Source: Coprococcus comes ATCC 27758
GTDB taxonomy: Bacteria > Bacillota > Clostridia > Lachnospirales > Lachnospiraceae
Assembly (NCBI RefSeq): GCF_025149785.1
Contig: NZ_CP102277.1
Span: 1,488,001-1,552,000, forward strand
DNA length: 64,000 bases
Reading direction: 5' to 3'
The notes under the pieces were generated by a model that saw only the letters and a list, made by a program, of their open reading frames with translations, ran no database searches and was not told the DNA's origin. Positions 14,908 through 23,451 of the stretch are shown piece by piece; position 1 is the stretch's first letter; each line of letters starts with the position of its first letter. Position numbers and translations under genes: made by a program.

Positions 14908-15285
14908 ATGGCTAAGAGCAAGAAAACTTCCGACGCATTCGACATGGCTGATGATATCCGCAAGGAGGTTGCCGCCGAGTCTGTTGCTGATGCGTGCAGC
15001 ACCTCTGTGCCGGCGATCTACTCTCTTGCAAAGGGAGATAACCCTCGTCGTGCGAAATACGACAAGAATGCAGACGTGATCGGCTACAACCTTCGCCTGC
15101 CTGCGAATATTCATCGTCTCTTGAAGCGTCACTGCATGGAGACGAACGAAAGTATGAATAACGTTGTGCTGGTTGCTCTTTATAGGGACATGAAGAATTG
15201 GGAGGATCTTGCTCCTTGCCCGCATTGCGGCGCTATTCTTCCTGTCGGTGCGCAGTTCTGCCCGGATTGCGGCAAGGAGATTTAG
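14908..15285 (+). CDS. Ribbon-helix-helix plus zinc ribbon protein, likely ParB-like partner
   Basis: GGAGAGGATTACTAGA precedes the ATG at 14908. The 125-residue protein has a ribbon-helix-helix-like block at about residues 50-90 (VIGYNLRLPANIHRLLKRHC, then NESMNNVVLVALYRDMKNW) and a C-terminal zinc ribbon CPHCG...CPDCG. Partition partners of short ParA proteins are often RHH centromere-binding proteins, and this gene sits one base after parA. The fused zinc ribbon is unusual for that role. It may bind the palindrome at 15988-16007 (inference). Confidence 0.7.
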   Translation: MAKSKKTSDAFDMADDIRKEVAAESVADACSTSVPAIYSLAKGDNPRRAKYDKNADVIGYNLRLPANIHRLLKRHCMETNESMNNVVLVALYRDMKNWEDLAPCPHCGAILPVGAQFCPDCGKEI

Positions 15286-15347
15286 AAGTCGGGGAGGAAG
15301 AAGATGTCCTGACGATTTTGTTGAAAAAAGAGGGGAGTGGATGAAGG

Positions 15348-15986
15348 GTGCAAAAGCTAAGCGCCTACAATTTGGCACAAAATAATAACTGTGGATTGAT
15401 TACTTGTTCCATTTGCGGTAGGTCGTATCGGATAACGGAATTCGGAACCGATGCGGATTGTCAGAGTAATAGTCCATCTGCATCGAATCCGAATTTCTGC
15501 CCGTATTGCGCATCGCCGTTTGAACGTCCTTTGACGCGAGTTAGAAATCAAGAGATTGAGGACTACATTCTGGATACGATTCGCATCGGAATGAAGTCTG
15601 ATACAGTGCTTGATCCAGAAACTGTTATCGATTTCCTTTGCAACATAAGCGATGGCGGGTTCGAGCTTTATGATCCAAAGTTTGAAATTTATTTCAACAG
15701 CGGAATAACTTATGGTGCGGACAATCTTGAATTGCTTCATGTCACAAAACATGAAATCGATCTGACCGTGCAGCGCGGAGGCGTTATTTTTCAAGATGTT
15801 TTGAAAGACTGGTCGATTGAACCGGACGCAACGATCCATGTCTGGCGTTTTCCTGAATCAGAAAGTGATGTAATGACTTCCGAATTCAGTCTATTTATGT
15901 TGGGGCTTCTTGCAAAAATTAAAGCAGGAACTATTTGGAAGAGTTCTTTATTTATTTTGAGCTGTCTCAGCGATCATCAGGTTTAA
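15348..15986 (+). CDS. Hypothetical protein with an N-terminal zinc ribbon
   Basis: A GTG start is used; GGGGAG lies 12 bases before it, so translation may be weak. The 212-residue protein has CSICG near residue 20 and CPYC near residue 51, spaced as in a zinc ribbon, followed by an alpha/beta part without known motifs (EDYILDTIRIGMKSDTVLD). It is in the partition operon between the RHH protein and a 144-residue protein. Function is unknown. Confidence 0.6.
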   Translation: MQKLSAYNLAQNNNCGLITCSICGRSYRITEFGTDADCQSNSPSASNPNFCPYCASPFERPLTRVRNQEIEDYILDTIRIGMKSDTVLDPETVIDFLCNISDGGFELYDPKFEIYFNSGITYGADNLELLHVTKHEIDLTVQRGGVIFQDVLKDWSIEPDATIHVWRFPESESDVMTSEFSLFMLGLLAKIKAGTIWKSSLFILSCLSDHQV

Positions 15987-15987
15987 T

Positions 15988-16007
15988 TTTCGCAAGCGCT
16001 TGCGAAA
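15988..16007. repeat. Palindrome TTCGCAAGCGCTTGCGAA, copy 2, candidate partition site
   Basis: A perfect 20-base palindrome (TTTCGCAAGC then GCTTGCGAAA) directly after the fourth gene of the parA operon. Position beside parA and presence of two more copies make it a candidate centromere (parS-like) site. Confidence 0.7.
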
Positions 16008-16031
16008 TCCAATAACAGAAAGGATGAACTA

Positions 16032-16466
16032 ATGGAGGAAAACGAGAAGAGGCGCAATGTCGAGCTTGCGTATCTTTCGCTTATGCTTTCAGGAAAGAAG
16101 GTCAGCGAGTGCGAGCTTGCATCCGAGGTTTTGAAGATTTCTCGCGCTAAAGGCGAGAAATCCCTTGCGATGCTCGTGCAGTCTTCTATTAAGATTACCG
16201 TCAAAGTGCTTAGCGCCGTACTTGAAGAGTCTTCAAAGCGCTATGTCATCACGTTCCGTCAACTTGGCGGAGATTCGGATGAGACGATTCGAAGCGAACG
16301 TACTGACGGTCGACGCGGCAAGGAGGTCATGCAACTCTGGGGACGTGATCTGAAGGATCATATCTGCATTCTCTTCAAGCACAACGAGGAATCGAAGGAC
16401 TCGAGCAAGAGCGGCGGATATCGAGTTGCGCCGTATGTAATCGATCTTGGTTTGGAAAAGAATTAA
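16032..16466 (+). CDS. Hypothetical 144-residue protein in the partition operon
   Basis: GAAAGGATGAACTA precedes the ATG. The protein is charged, with a helical N-terminus (MEENEKRRNVELAYLSLMLS), a basic middle that includes KGEKSLAMLVQSSIKITVKV and a C-terminal LFKHNEESKDSSKSGGYRVA. No family is recognised. The position between parA and mIHF suggests a DNA or nucleoid-linked role, but this is inference. Confidence 0.6.
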   Translation: MEENEKRRNVELAYLSLMLSGKKVSECELASEVLKISRAKGEKSLAMLVQSSIKITVKVLSAVLEESSKRYVITFRQLGGDSDETIRSERTDGRRGKEVMQLWGRDLKDHICILFKHNEESKDSSKSGGYRVAPYVIDLGLEKN

Positions 16467-16498
16467 AAACAGTTTGAAAGTTGAAAGAAGGAGATATC

Positions 16499-16810
16499 AT
16501 GGCACTTCCGAATTTCACGCCTGAAGAGCGTGCAAAGGCGCTTGAGAAGGCAGCGCAGGTGCGCAAAGCGCGTAAAGAGCTTAAGGAGAACATTAAGTCC
16601 GGCGAAACTGATCCGGCTTCTGTTCTTAAGACTCGTAAGGACGATCCGCTCGTCAGTAAAATGAAGGTTAAGGAATTCCTTCAGGCCATTCCCGGCATTG
16701 GTGGCGCGAAGGCGGATAAGATTATGCACGACGTGGACATCCCAGGCAATCGTCGTCTTGGCGGACTTGGTATTCGTCAGGCGGAAGCTTTGCTTGAATA
16801 TCTTAGTTAG
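16499..16810 (+). CDS. mihF: Actinobacterial integration host factor (mIHF)
   Basis: AAGGAGATATC precedes the ATG at 16499. The 103-residue product begins MALPNFTPEERAKALEKAAQ and carries VKEFLQAIPGIGGAKADKIM followed by RRLGGLGIRQAEALL, the helix-two-turn-helix signature of mycobacterial-type IHF. The family is limited to actinobacteria, so it supports the host assignment. On chromosomes it aids phage integration and nucleoid folding; a plasmid-borne copy next to parA may shape the plasmid. Confidence 0.9.
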   Translation: MALPNFTPEERAKALEKAAQVRKARKELKENIKSGETDPASVLKTRKDDPLVSKMKVKEFLQAIPGIGGAKADKIMHDVDIPGNRRLGGLGIRQAEALLEYLS

Positions 16811-16873
16811 GGCATGCCGTTAGATTTAAAATTGATGCCTGGGTCCAAGTGCATCGGACATCAAAACTGTTTA

Positions 16874-16900
16874 GGGCTTCTCGAATGAGGAGCCCTTTTT
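16874..16900 (+). terminator. Terminator of the partition operon
   Basis: GGGCTTCTC and GAGGAGCCC form the stem, followed by TTTTTAATC. Confidence 0.8.
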
Positions 16901-17103
16901 AATCGAGATTTTCCAATATGACGATCAAAACGATTTCTTGGTAATAGCTGATTTCACTTTATGTTTTAGTTGCTTACTATCTAAGAAATACCTTTATCAA
17001 TAGTGCCGTAAAGTATGGCGAGTCTTGAAAAGGGATTGAGTAGAAGATCGCGAAGTCGAGTTCGTTTTTTGATTTGCTTGCTTTGATGACAAAAATGGAG
17101 CGG

Positions 17104-17181
17104 CCGGTTTTCGACAAATTCAACAGCGCTACGAATTACTCCCTTCGGATTCTCCGCGCCATTGAAATTATCGAAAACCGG
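17104..17181. repeat. Covarying cruciform element, copy 3
   Basis: CCGGTTTTCGA pairs with TCGAAAACCGG; the middle stem CAACAGCGC/GCGCCATTG is kept, and the apical arm differs (GAATTACTCCCTTCGGATTC). Confidence 0.75.
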
Positions 17182-17257
17182 AAACTGTGTTGAAAAGTTT
17201 CCAAAACATACTTAAAGACATCTTGCAATTCAAAATGTGATGAATTCAATATCATAG

Positions 17258-17301
17258 CGCCCAACGGGCGCGATAAATCGACGCCGCAGGCGGCGTGTGA
17301 A
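17258..17301. repeat. Two adjacent hairpins related to family B
   Basis: ATCATAGCGCCCAACGGGCG then CGATAAATCGACGCCGCAGG: two GC-rich hairpins with the ATCATAG lead seen in family B repeats. Confidence 0.5.
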
Positions 17302-17341
17302 AATCTATTCGTTGATCGTATCGCTACTCAAATCGCGCCAC

Positions 17342-17407
17342 CTTTCGACAGTCCAACAACGCTACGAGTCTCACTAAAGACTCTTCGCGTCATTGAAATG
17401 TCGAAAG
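17342..17407. repeat. Covarying cruciform element, copy 4 (shorter)
   Basis: CTTTCGACA pairs with TGTCGAAAG, and the apical arms GAGTCT and AGACTC pair perfectly around CACTAA. It keeps the CCAACAACGCTACGAG core with a compensated change. Confidence 0.75.
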
Positions 17408-17601
17408 CTGTCTATCTCAGCAGAAGCCATCACGAAAAGATCCGGCGATGCCGGATGCTCCGGCCAAAACCTTCCGCGATCGGTGAGGCCTCTCACCGAT
17501 TCGCTCCAGGCCTTGCCCGGAGCCCGCTGCGCGGTACTTCAAATACTCGGCATCCCTCGCATTCGCAGTACCGCTTCGCTCTCGCTACAGCGAACTCTTA
17601 A

Positions 17602-19767
17602 CACTCGGCATCCCTCGTTCGTCTTCTTACGCGTCTTCTTAAAGATTACGTTCGGTTCTTTGGCGGTCCGAAGCGTGAGGACGGGTACCGCTACGACAAG
17701 GTTCAGGTGAAGAAGCAGGATAGCCCGAAAAACAATATGGGCTATACCGCTTACAACCTGAATGTTCTCGGTTATGAGGAGTTTGCCAAGCGTGTTGAGC
17801 TCCTGTTCAAAGATACCGATGCCGTGAAGAGGCTTAACGATTCGCATATGCAGATGGCAGAAGGTTTTGATCTGAACGCACTTCCCGGTTCGCCGGCACT
17901 TCGTCGAGGCGTGAGTCAGGCGATAAAGGTGTTGGATGACATCGTTTCTGTTGCTGGCAAGGCTCCGGATCGCATTTATCTGAAGGTGACGCGAACCGCC
18001 TCGAATAGCCGAAAGGGTAAGCGAACCGCCAAGCGCTCCGATAAGATCAAGCAGGCACTCAAGGCATTGGATGCGGATGCAGCGGCGGACCTTGGTGCGG
18101 CGAAGCTGCTTCGTGAGCTTGGCATGTTCGATGAGAAGGAGATTAACGAGCGCATCTACCTGTATTTCCATCAGGCAGGAAAATGCCTTTATACGGGAAA
18201 GCCGATCGACATCACTCGGATTGCATCGAATGATTACTATGTCGACCATGTTGTACCGCTTGCTTACCGTAAAGATGAGTCACTGGATAACAAGGTGCTT
18301 GTTTATGCAGAGGCCAGTCGTTATAAGAGTGAAACTCTGCTCGTGTCTCCAGCGGTGCAGCGGAAGATGCTGCCATTTTGGAGGATGCTTCGTAACGCCG
18401 GACTTATGTCCGAGCGAAAGCTCAACGCGCTGATCCGTACTGAGATTTCCGAAGGCATGCTGAAATCGATTATCGGAAGGCAGTTCACGGAAAACAGCTG
18501 GGAGGCAAAACTGTTTACGGCTGCGATTGCGGCAAAGTATCCGGGAACGGTTGTCATTCCCGTTAAGGCTGGGGTTATCGGTGCCGTGCGTAGCCGGATC
18601 GGAATTCCAAAAAGCCTTAAAGCGAACCAGTTCTATCACGCACACGACGCTCTGCTTGCAGCCGAGGTCGGGCGCTATATGGAACTTGCGAAGCCAGCGT
18701 TCGTCCATAATCGCGTTAAGTATGAGCAGTACATGCGCAAGATCAAGCTGGTTAATGAGGAGAACAAGAAGGCTCCGAAGTCACAACTTGATTTCTTTGC
18801 CGGCGGTTTCTTCTTTGACCGTGTCGACAAGGACACAGGTGAGGTTTACTGGAACAAGGATGAAGAGGTGGAGCGCATCTATCGTGCATGTGGATGGAAG
18901 AACCTTCGTGTCACATATGCCGCCTTTGAAGACGGCGGCGCCTTTTGGAAACAGACGATTTACTCTCCAAGGGAGAAGTCGAAACTGATTGCCACGAAGT
19001 CAGACCGTCCGGCAGAAATTTATGGTGGGTACAGCTCTCAGACGTTTGCCAATTTCTTTGTCTATGAAGTGATGAAGAAAAAGGTGAAACAGCTTCGTTT
19101 CGGTGCGGTACCGGCTGCGATCGCATCGAAATCTGATCCGGATACTTACAACGCTATGCTTGAGATGTATGCTCGCGGTTTGGCGAAAACGGCAAAAGAG
19201 AAATTCGTTCGCATCGTTCGTGCCCGTGTTCTTAAGAACACGATGATCGAGCTTTATGGCGAGCGCTTCCGGATCGCCGGTGAGAAGCAGGTGTATCCGG
19301 TGCGCCAGATGCCATTGGCGATTGATGAGGTGTACCTGCTGAAGGGAGTTGAGACGATTGCAGCGGCAGGAAATGCCGGAGCATCCGCAAAGATTGATTT
19401 TGAGAAAGCCGCAGAGTCTTTGGTTGGATTTTGGGATCTGCTCCTCGAGAAACTTCCGGTCAATTACCCGAAACTGACGGTTCAGCTGAAGCTTGGCTTG
19501 CTAAAGCATCCGAAGGACATCCTTGCGGCAACGAGTGAATCCGAATTCCCGGCTATCGTTTACAAGATTGCAGAGGCTGAAATTCAGGTAATGGAACAGG
19601 CAAGCGGACTTCGGAATATGTCGGACACCAAGATTCTCGGCGGCAACACGTTTGGCGGAAGCCTGGTGTTCACCTTTAACAAGGTGCTGAATGATCCGAA
19701 GTCAAAGGCTTGTTTTATTGATACTACGCCGGCCGGTCTTTATGAGGTGAAAACGAAGATTTGGTAA
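17602..19767 (+). pseudogene. cas9: C-terminal half of Cas9 with missing catalytic residues
   Basis: An uninterrupted frame runs from 17602; the first plausible start is GTG at 17707 (686 residues), without a good ribosome binding site. From there the match to Cas9 is clear: LPGSPALRRGVSQAIKVLDD before RuvC-II, HNH around YYVDHVVPLAYRKDESLDNK, RuvC-III in FYHAHDALLAAEVGRYM, the PAM-interacting part (YGGYSSQTFANFF) and the end GLYEVKTKIW. The bridge helix, REC lobe and RuvC-I Asp are absent. The RuvC-II Glu (SpCas9 E762) is Lys93 in IYLKVTR, and the HNH Asn (N863) is Ser204, while the HNH His (H181) and RuvC-III His/Asp (H311, D314) remain. So it cannot cut as Cas9. That 2.1 kb stays open is notable. 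Confidence 0.88.
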
Positions 19768-20005
19768 AACGGCGTATATCGAGCATGCGCGGAAGATGAG
19801 GTACGAGGCGGGGGACATGGTTGTGCAGAATCAGACATCTGAACAACCGGCAAAACTCCGCCTCGATGGATACGACACGATTCTTCTTGATGCTCACGGT
19901 GTTTTCCTGACTGATTATCAAAACCTTCGTAAAACCCCTGGTTTCAACTACGGGGAGTGTCAGCTGTTTGACAAAGTTGAAATACTGTTCAAATTGGTGT
20001 CTTGA
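19751..20005 (+). pseudogene. cas1: Remnant of cas1 (N-terminal fragment, no start codon)
   Basis: In another frame, overlapping the last bases of the cas9 remnant, the translation FGKTAYIEHARKMRYEAGDM is followed by KLRLDGYDTILLDAHGVFLT. This fits the N-terminus of type II Cas1 (an R-x-x-x-I start, a basic K-L/M-x-Y turn, then tiLLDxhGvxLT). The frame has no ATG at the expected place and leaves the Cas1 pattern after about residue 65, ending KVEILFKLVS. No active-site residues of the C-terminal domain are present. The order cas9-cas1-array is that of type II loci. Confidence 0.6.
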
Positions 20006-20308
20006 AGTACTTTGATACTCTGATACTATGTACATGCTCTTTGAAAAGATAAAATTGATTGGCTTCATGCGCATTAAAAGCACGGAGAAATGTGCACAGC
20101 GCATCAGGAGATTTTTAAAAATCTCCTAGAAAATAGGCTCAAAACGGTGATTTTTACCGATTTTTTTGAAAATCTCGGCTGGTATTTGAGAGATTTTATT
20201 CAGCTTGAATTGCATGGCGATATTCACCATTTTTCCTGTTGAGAACAGGAATTTCTTTTATTTGTAATTAGTTAAGACCTGATTTAATGGGCACAAAACT
20301 AGTGCTCA
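20006..20308 (+). promoter_or_regulatory. AT-rich leader region of the CRISPR array
   Basis: Between the cas1 remnant and the first repeat lies AT-rich DNA with short palindromes (TTTTTAAAAA; CTGTTGAGAACAG) and a promoter-like GATACTATGTACATGC near 20021. It lies on the side of the array from which type II leaders act, judged by the degenerate last repeat at the other end. No anti-repeat (tracrRNA) was found by eye here. Confidence 0.45.
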
Positions 20309-21664
20309 GTTTCGGAAGTACCGCAAACCAAGTAGTAGTTCACCAGGACACGCGGTCGAGGATATCCGTCGTCGGTTTCGGAGGTACCGTAAATCAAACA
20401 GTAGTTCATCAGTCATAAAAACCGGCCCCCCAAGTGCTTAGTTTCGGAAATACCGTAATCCAAATAGTAGTTCACCCTTGCCGGCCTTGGCGAGCTTCTG
20501 GGCTTTGTTTCGGAGGTACCGTAATCCAGGTAGTAGTTCACCAAAACCAAGCGAAACTACAGTTAGCTCGAGGTTTCTGAACTACCGTAAATCAAGAAGT
20601 AGCTCACCAAGAAAAGAATCCAGGTTACTCTGCCTCTGTTTCGGAAGTACCGCAAACCAAGCAGTAGTTCACCGCAATGTCGCGAGCAGTGACGTAGGCG
20701 TGCGTTTCGGATGTACCGTAGCCCAGGTAGTAGTTCACCCTTGCCGGCCTTGGCGAGCTTCTGGGCCTTGTTTCGGAAGTACCGCAAACCAAACAGTAGC
20801 TCACCACGGGCTTTGCCCAGCTAGAGGAGCACTTAGTTTCGAAAATACCGTAACCCAAACAATAGTTCACCCGAAGAAATGTCAATCTTTCTAACCTCTG
20901 TGTTTCGGAGATACGGTAATCCAGGTAGTAGCCCATCACGTGATCCTGGCACTTTAGGAGTACATCGGTTTCGGAGGTACGGTAATCCAGGTAGTAGTTC
21001 ACCTCACGGCATGCTGACCACGCAGCGAGCTTTGGTTTCGGAGTTGCCGTAACCCAAGTAATAGTTCACCAGGCGAACATCTTCAACACCATCAGCGGCT
21101 GTTTCGGAGGCATCGTAAATCAAGCAATAGTTCACCCTTGCAGGTAATGCGTCCGTCGGTGCCGGTATTTCGGACGTATAGTAATCCAAGTAGTAGTTCG
21201 CCGCAGAAAGGCGTTTCGTCCGAGCGCTACGCGTTTCGGAAATACCGTAGACTAAGTAGTAGTTCACCCATTAGCTTGGCGGCTTGGGTCCTTTAAGCGT
21301 TTCGGAAGTACCGCAAACCAAGCAGTAGTTCACCTCACGTTATTCGAGCTAAGGGCTACCTTTTGTTTCGGAGTTGCCGTAACCCAAGCAGTAGTTCACC
21401 CTTTGAATTCTTTGATAAAAAGCCTGTTCAGTTTCGTAGATACCGTAATCCAAGCAATAGTTCACCGGGCCTTCACAAGATCGTGCTGGGTCGAGGGTTT
21501 CGGCGGTACCGTAATCCAAGTAGCAGTTCACCCATTTACCTCTGCCATCGAACGTATATTTAGTTTCGGTGGTACCGCAAACCAAACAGTAGCTCACCAA
21601 TTACAGATAAGCGCAGTGCGTTCCATTCGTTTCGGAGGCACCGTAAACCAAGTCGTAATGCAGA
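20309..21664 (+). CRISPR. CRISPR array of 21 diverged 36-nt repeats and 20 spacers
   Basis: Units begin at 20309, 20375, 20441, 20507, 20573, 20638, 20704, 20770, 20836, 20902, 20968, 21035, 21101, 21167, 21233, 21299, 21365, 21431, 21497, 21563 and 21629. The repeat consensus is GTTTCGGAGGTACCGTAA followed by TCCAAGTAGTAGTTCACC. Spacers are 30 nt except one of 29 and one of 31. Repeats differ from each other at up to about a third of positions; only units 6 and 16 are identical. Variants recur in blocks (CCGCAAACC in units 1, 6, 8, 16, 20; GTTGCCGTAACCC in 12 and 17; CCAGGTAGTAG in 4, 7, 10, 11). Spacers 3 and 7 are the same except for one base. The last repeat is degenerate at its 3' end. 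It sits next to the cas9 and cas1 remnants. Confidence 0.88.
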
Positions 21665-21791
21665 AAGAACAACGAAAAGGTCAACGTTCCGCTTGCTTTT
21701 GAAAGTCCCTGAAGTTTTTGAGTCCGCATGTAACTATATATATGCGGTTCACCATTCCTTAAGTGACGATGGCGAAACGCGACCGTTTGCA

Positions 21792-21819
21792 AAGGTCATC
21801 CGTTTGGGTGACCTTTTTT
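21792..21819 (+). terminator. Terminator behind the CRISPR array
   Basis: AAGGTCATCC pairs with GGGTGACCTT and runs into TTTTTTC. Confidence 0.8.
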
Positions 21820-21840
21820 CAGCGCCATATTTCGGTATTA

Positions 21841-21849
21841 TGGTATAAT
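21841..21849 (+). promoter_or_regulatory. Promoter of the flotillin gene
   Basis: TTTCGGTATTATGGTATAAT: consensus extended -10 with the upstream block, 38 bases before the start. Confidence 0.7.
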
Positions 21850-21887
21850 GGTCCGGTTTACCAAAGCATCAACAGAAAGGGAAAAAG

Positions 21888-23279
21888 ATGCTTTTTGATT
21901 TGTTTGGTCCTCTGCTCGGACCGCTTCTAATCGTGATCATGGTGATCGTCGTGTTCGAGTCCTGTTGGAGGAAGTGCCCGCCGGACAAACTGATGATTGT
22001 ATCTGGATTCGGGCAGACGCGCAGCGTGTCCGGAAAGGGCACATTCGTTATCCCCGGACTGCAGCGTGTGGACACGTTGGCGCTCGGCGCAGTTCAAGTT
22101 CAGCTCACGACCGAGAATGACATTCCGACCCAGGACGCGATTCTGATTCATGCTTGCGCCGTGGCGAATTTTCAGATCGGCCAGACGCCCGAGCTGATTG
22201 AGATTGCTTCCAAGAACTATTTGAATATGAACAAGGAGGAGATGACCCGTCAGGTCACCGAGGTGATGCTCGGAAAGATGCGTGAGGTTATCGGTCAGAT
22301 GGACCTGAAGGAGCTCATGCGTGACCGTGAGTCCTTTAACCATAAGGTATTCGAGGGTTCGCGTGACGATCTTGCGAATCTCGGTCTTGAGCTCCGCACG
22401 TTCAACGTCCAGGATTTCTCCGATTCGCAGGGGATTATCCGCTCGATGGGCGCCGACCAGGCAGCTGAGATCAAGAAGGAAGCGGAGCTCGCCCAGATCA
22501 GGGCGGAGCAGGAGGTCGCCGAGCGCCAGAACCAGCTTGATTTGAAGAAGGCGGAGCTGAAGAAGACCGCCGACAAGGCCGCAGCCGAGGCAGATATGGT
22601 CAAGCAGACCGTGACGGCCGAAAAGCAGCGTGAGCTTTATGTCGCACAGCAGGAGGCGCAGATCGCAGCCGAGACCAAGAAGGTCGAACTCGCCGAGCGA
22701 CAGGTTGCCGTGAAGGAGCGCGAGCTGGATGCCACGGTCCGCAAGCAGGCCGAAGCTGACCGCTATGCTGCAGAGCAGAAAGCGGATGCCGAGCTCTACA
22801 CACGCACCAAGAATGCCGAGGCTGCCAAGGTCGAGGCACAGAATAAGTCTGACGCCGATCTCTACAGTGCCCAGAAGACAGCTGAAGGCGTCTCGGCCAA
22901 GGCAAAGGCTGAGGCAGAGGCGACGCGCCTTAAGGGCGAGGCCGACGGCGCCGCTGAGAAGGCACATGGCGAGGGTGTCGCCGCCGGCATCAAGGCCCAG
23001 ACGGAAGCATACAATGGTATGGAGAACGCCTACCTTCTCGCCAATCGCTACATCGATGTTATGCCGGAGGTTGCCGAGGCAGTCGCCAAACCGCTTGCGT
23101 CTGTCGACTCCATTAAGATGTATGGCGATGGTAACGCCACGAAGCTCGTCCGTGACACGACCGGCATGGTCGATCAGGTGACCAGCGGTCTCAAGGATGC
23201 AACTGGCATCGATCTTACCGAGCTGCTTAGCTCGTTCCATCATCCATTTCAGCCTCGTGATGACAGCAGCCAATCGTAA
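21888..23279 (+). CDS. Flotillin-like SPFH-domain membrane protein
   Basis: AACAGAAAGGGAAAAAG precedes the ATG. The 463-residue protein has one N-terminal membrane segment (GPLLGPLLIVIMVIVVFE), an SPFH domain (about residues 30-190, with VSGFGQTRSVSGKGTFVIPG and the TREVxxGxLRxxxG-like EMTRQVTEVMLGKMREVIGQ), then a long Ala/Glu/Lys coiled coil (about 190-370) of the flotillin type and a C-terminal tail. Flotillins organise membrane domains. Why an element carries one is unclear; it may support the surface and pilus machinery. It is a single gene with own promoter and terminator. Confidence 0.88.
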   Translation: MLFDLFGPLLGPLLIVIMVIVVFESCWRKCPPDKLMIVSGFGQTRSVSGKGTFVIPGLQRVDTLALGAVQVQLTTENDIPTQDAILIHACAVANFQIGQTPELIEIASKNYLNMNKEEMTRQVTEVMLGKMREVIGQMDLKELMRDRESFNHKVFEGSRDDLANLGLELRTFNVQDFSDSQGIIRSMGADQAAEIKKEAELAQIRAEQEVAERQNQLDLKKAELKKTADKAAAEADMVKQTVTAEKQRELYVAQQEAQIAAETKKVELAERQVAVKERELDATVRKQAEADRYAAEQKADAELYTRTKNAEAAKVEAQNKSDADLYSAQKTAEGVSAKAKAEAEATRLKGEADGAAEKAHGEGVAAGIKAQTEAYNGMENAYLLANRYIDVMPEVAEAVAKPLASVDSIKMYGDGNATKLVRDTTGMVDQVTSGLKDATGIDLTELLSSFHHPFQPRDDSSQS

Positions 23280-23309
23280 TTTAAACGCGATTTCGCAATG
23301 ATTTAGTCA

Positions 23310-23344
23310 AGGCATCCTGCAAAAAAATGCAGGGTGCCTTTTTT
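23310..23344 (+). terminator. Terminator of the flotillin gene
   Basis: AGGCATCCTGCA and TGCAGGGTGCCT pair around AAAAAA and are followed by TTTTTTAC. Confidence 0.85.
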
Positions 23345-23402
23345 ACTGTGACTCAGAAAAAAATTGCGGCGCAGTTGTAAGGAACAGAGCTATTTAATAT
23401 AC

Positions 23403-23411
23403 TGGTATCAT
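23403..23411 (+). promoter_or_regulatory. Promoter of the ASCH gene
   Basis: TTTAATATACTGGTATCATG has TGGTATCAT as extended -10. It overlaps an ATG at 23410, which argues for the later start at 23452. Confidence 0.5.
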
Positions 23412-23451
23412 GATATTACACATAAATGGGCTTTCGAGAGAATATATCCTA

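Larger units (their letters stand above)
16901..17601. other. Gene-free stretch rich in palindromes before the cas9 remnant
   Basis: It holds AT-rich DNA (16905-17090), two cruciform elements (17104-17181 and 17342-17407), paired hairpins GCGCCCAACGGGCGC and CGCCGCAGGCGGCG (17258-17301), and hairpins CCGGCGATGCCGG and ATCGGTGAGGCCTCTCACCGAT (about 17441-17505). The direct repeat ACTCGGCATCCCTCG occurs near 17546 and 17602. This looks like recombination debris that replaced the front half of cas9. I see no gene and no clear tracrRNA. Confidence 0.6.
21665..21887. other. Spacer between array and flotillin gene
   Basis: Holds the AT-rich inverted repeat CATGTAACTATATATATG, a terminator at 21792-21819 and the flotillin promoter. 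No gene seen. Confidence 0.6.

Noticed and set aside
17393-17710. A 105-codon frame before the cas9 remnant
   Set aside because: It runs through hairpins and direct repeats and has no homologous pattern; the cas9 frame is open from 17602 in another phase.
16905-20308. A tracrRNA for the CRISPR array
   Set aside because: I searched by eye for an anti-repeat (GGTGAACT... or ...TACCTCCGAAAC) on both strands between mIHF and the array and found none. A pairing search with G-U pairs would be needed to exclude it.
20625-21600. Minus-strand open frames with repeated VNYYLGYGTSET-like peptides
   Set aside because: They arise because the CRISPR unit is 66 bases (22 codons) long, so each strand repeats a frame; there is no promoter or ribosome binding site, and variation in the unit is not codon-like.
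21927-23273. 448-codon minus-strand frame over the flotillin gene
   Set aside because: It mirrors the coiled-coil part; the plus frame has the SPFH domain, start signal, promoter and terminator.
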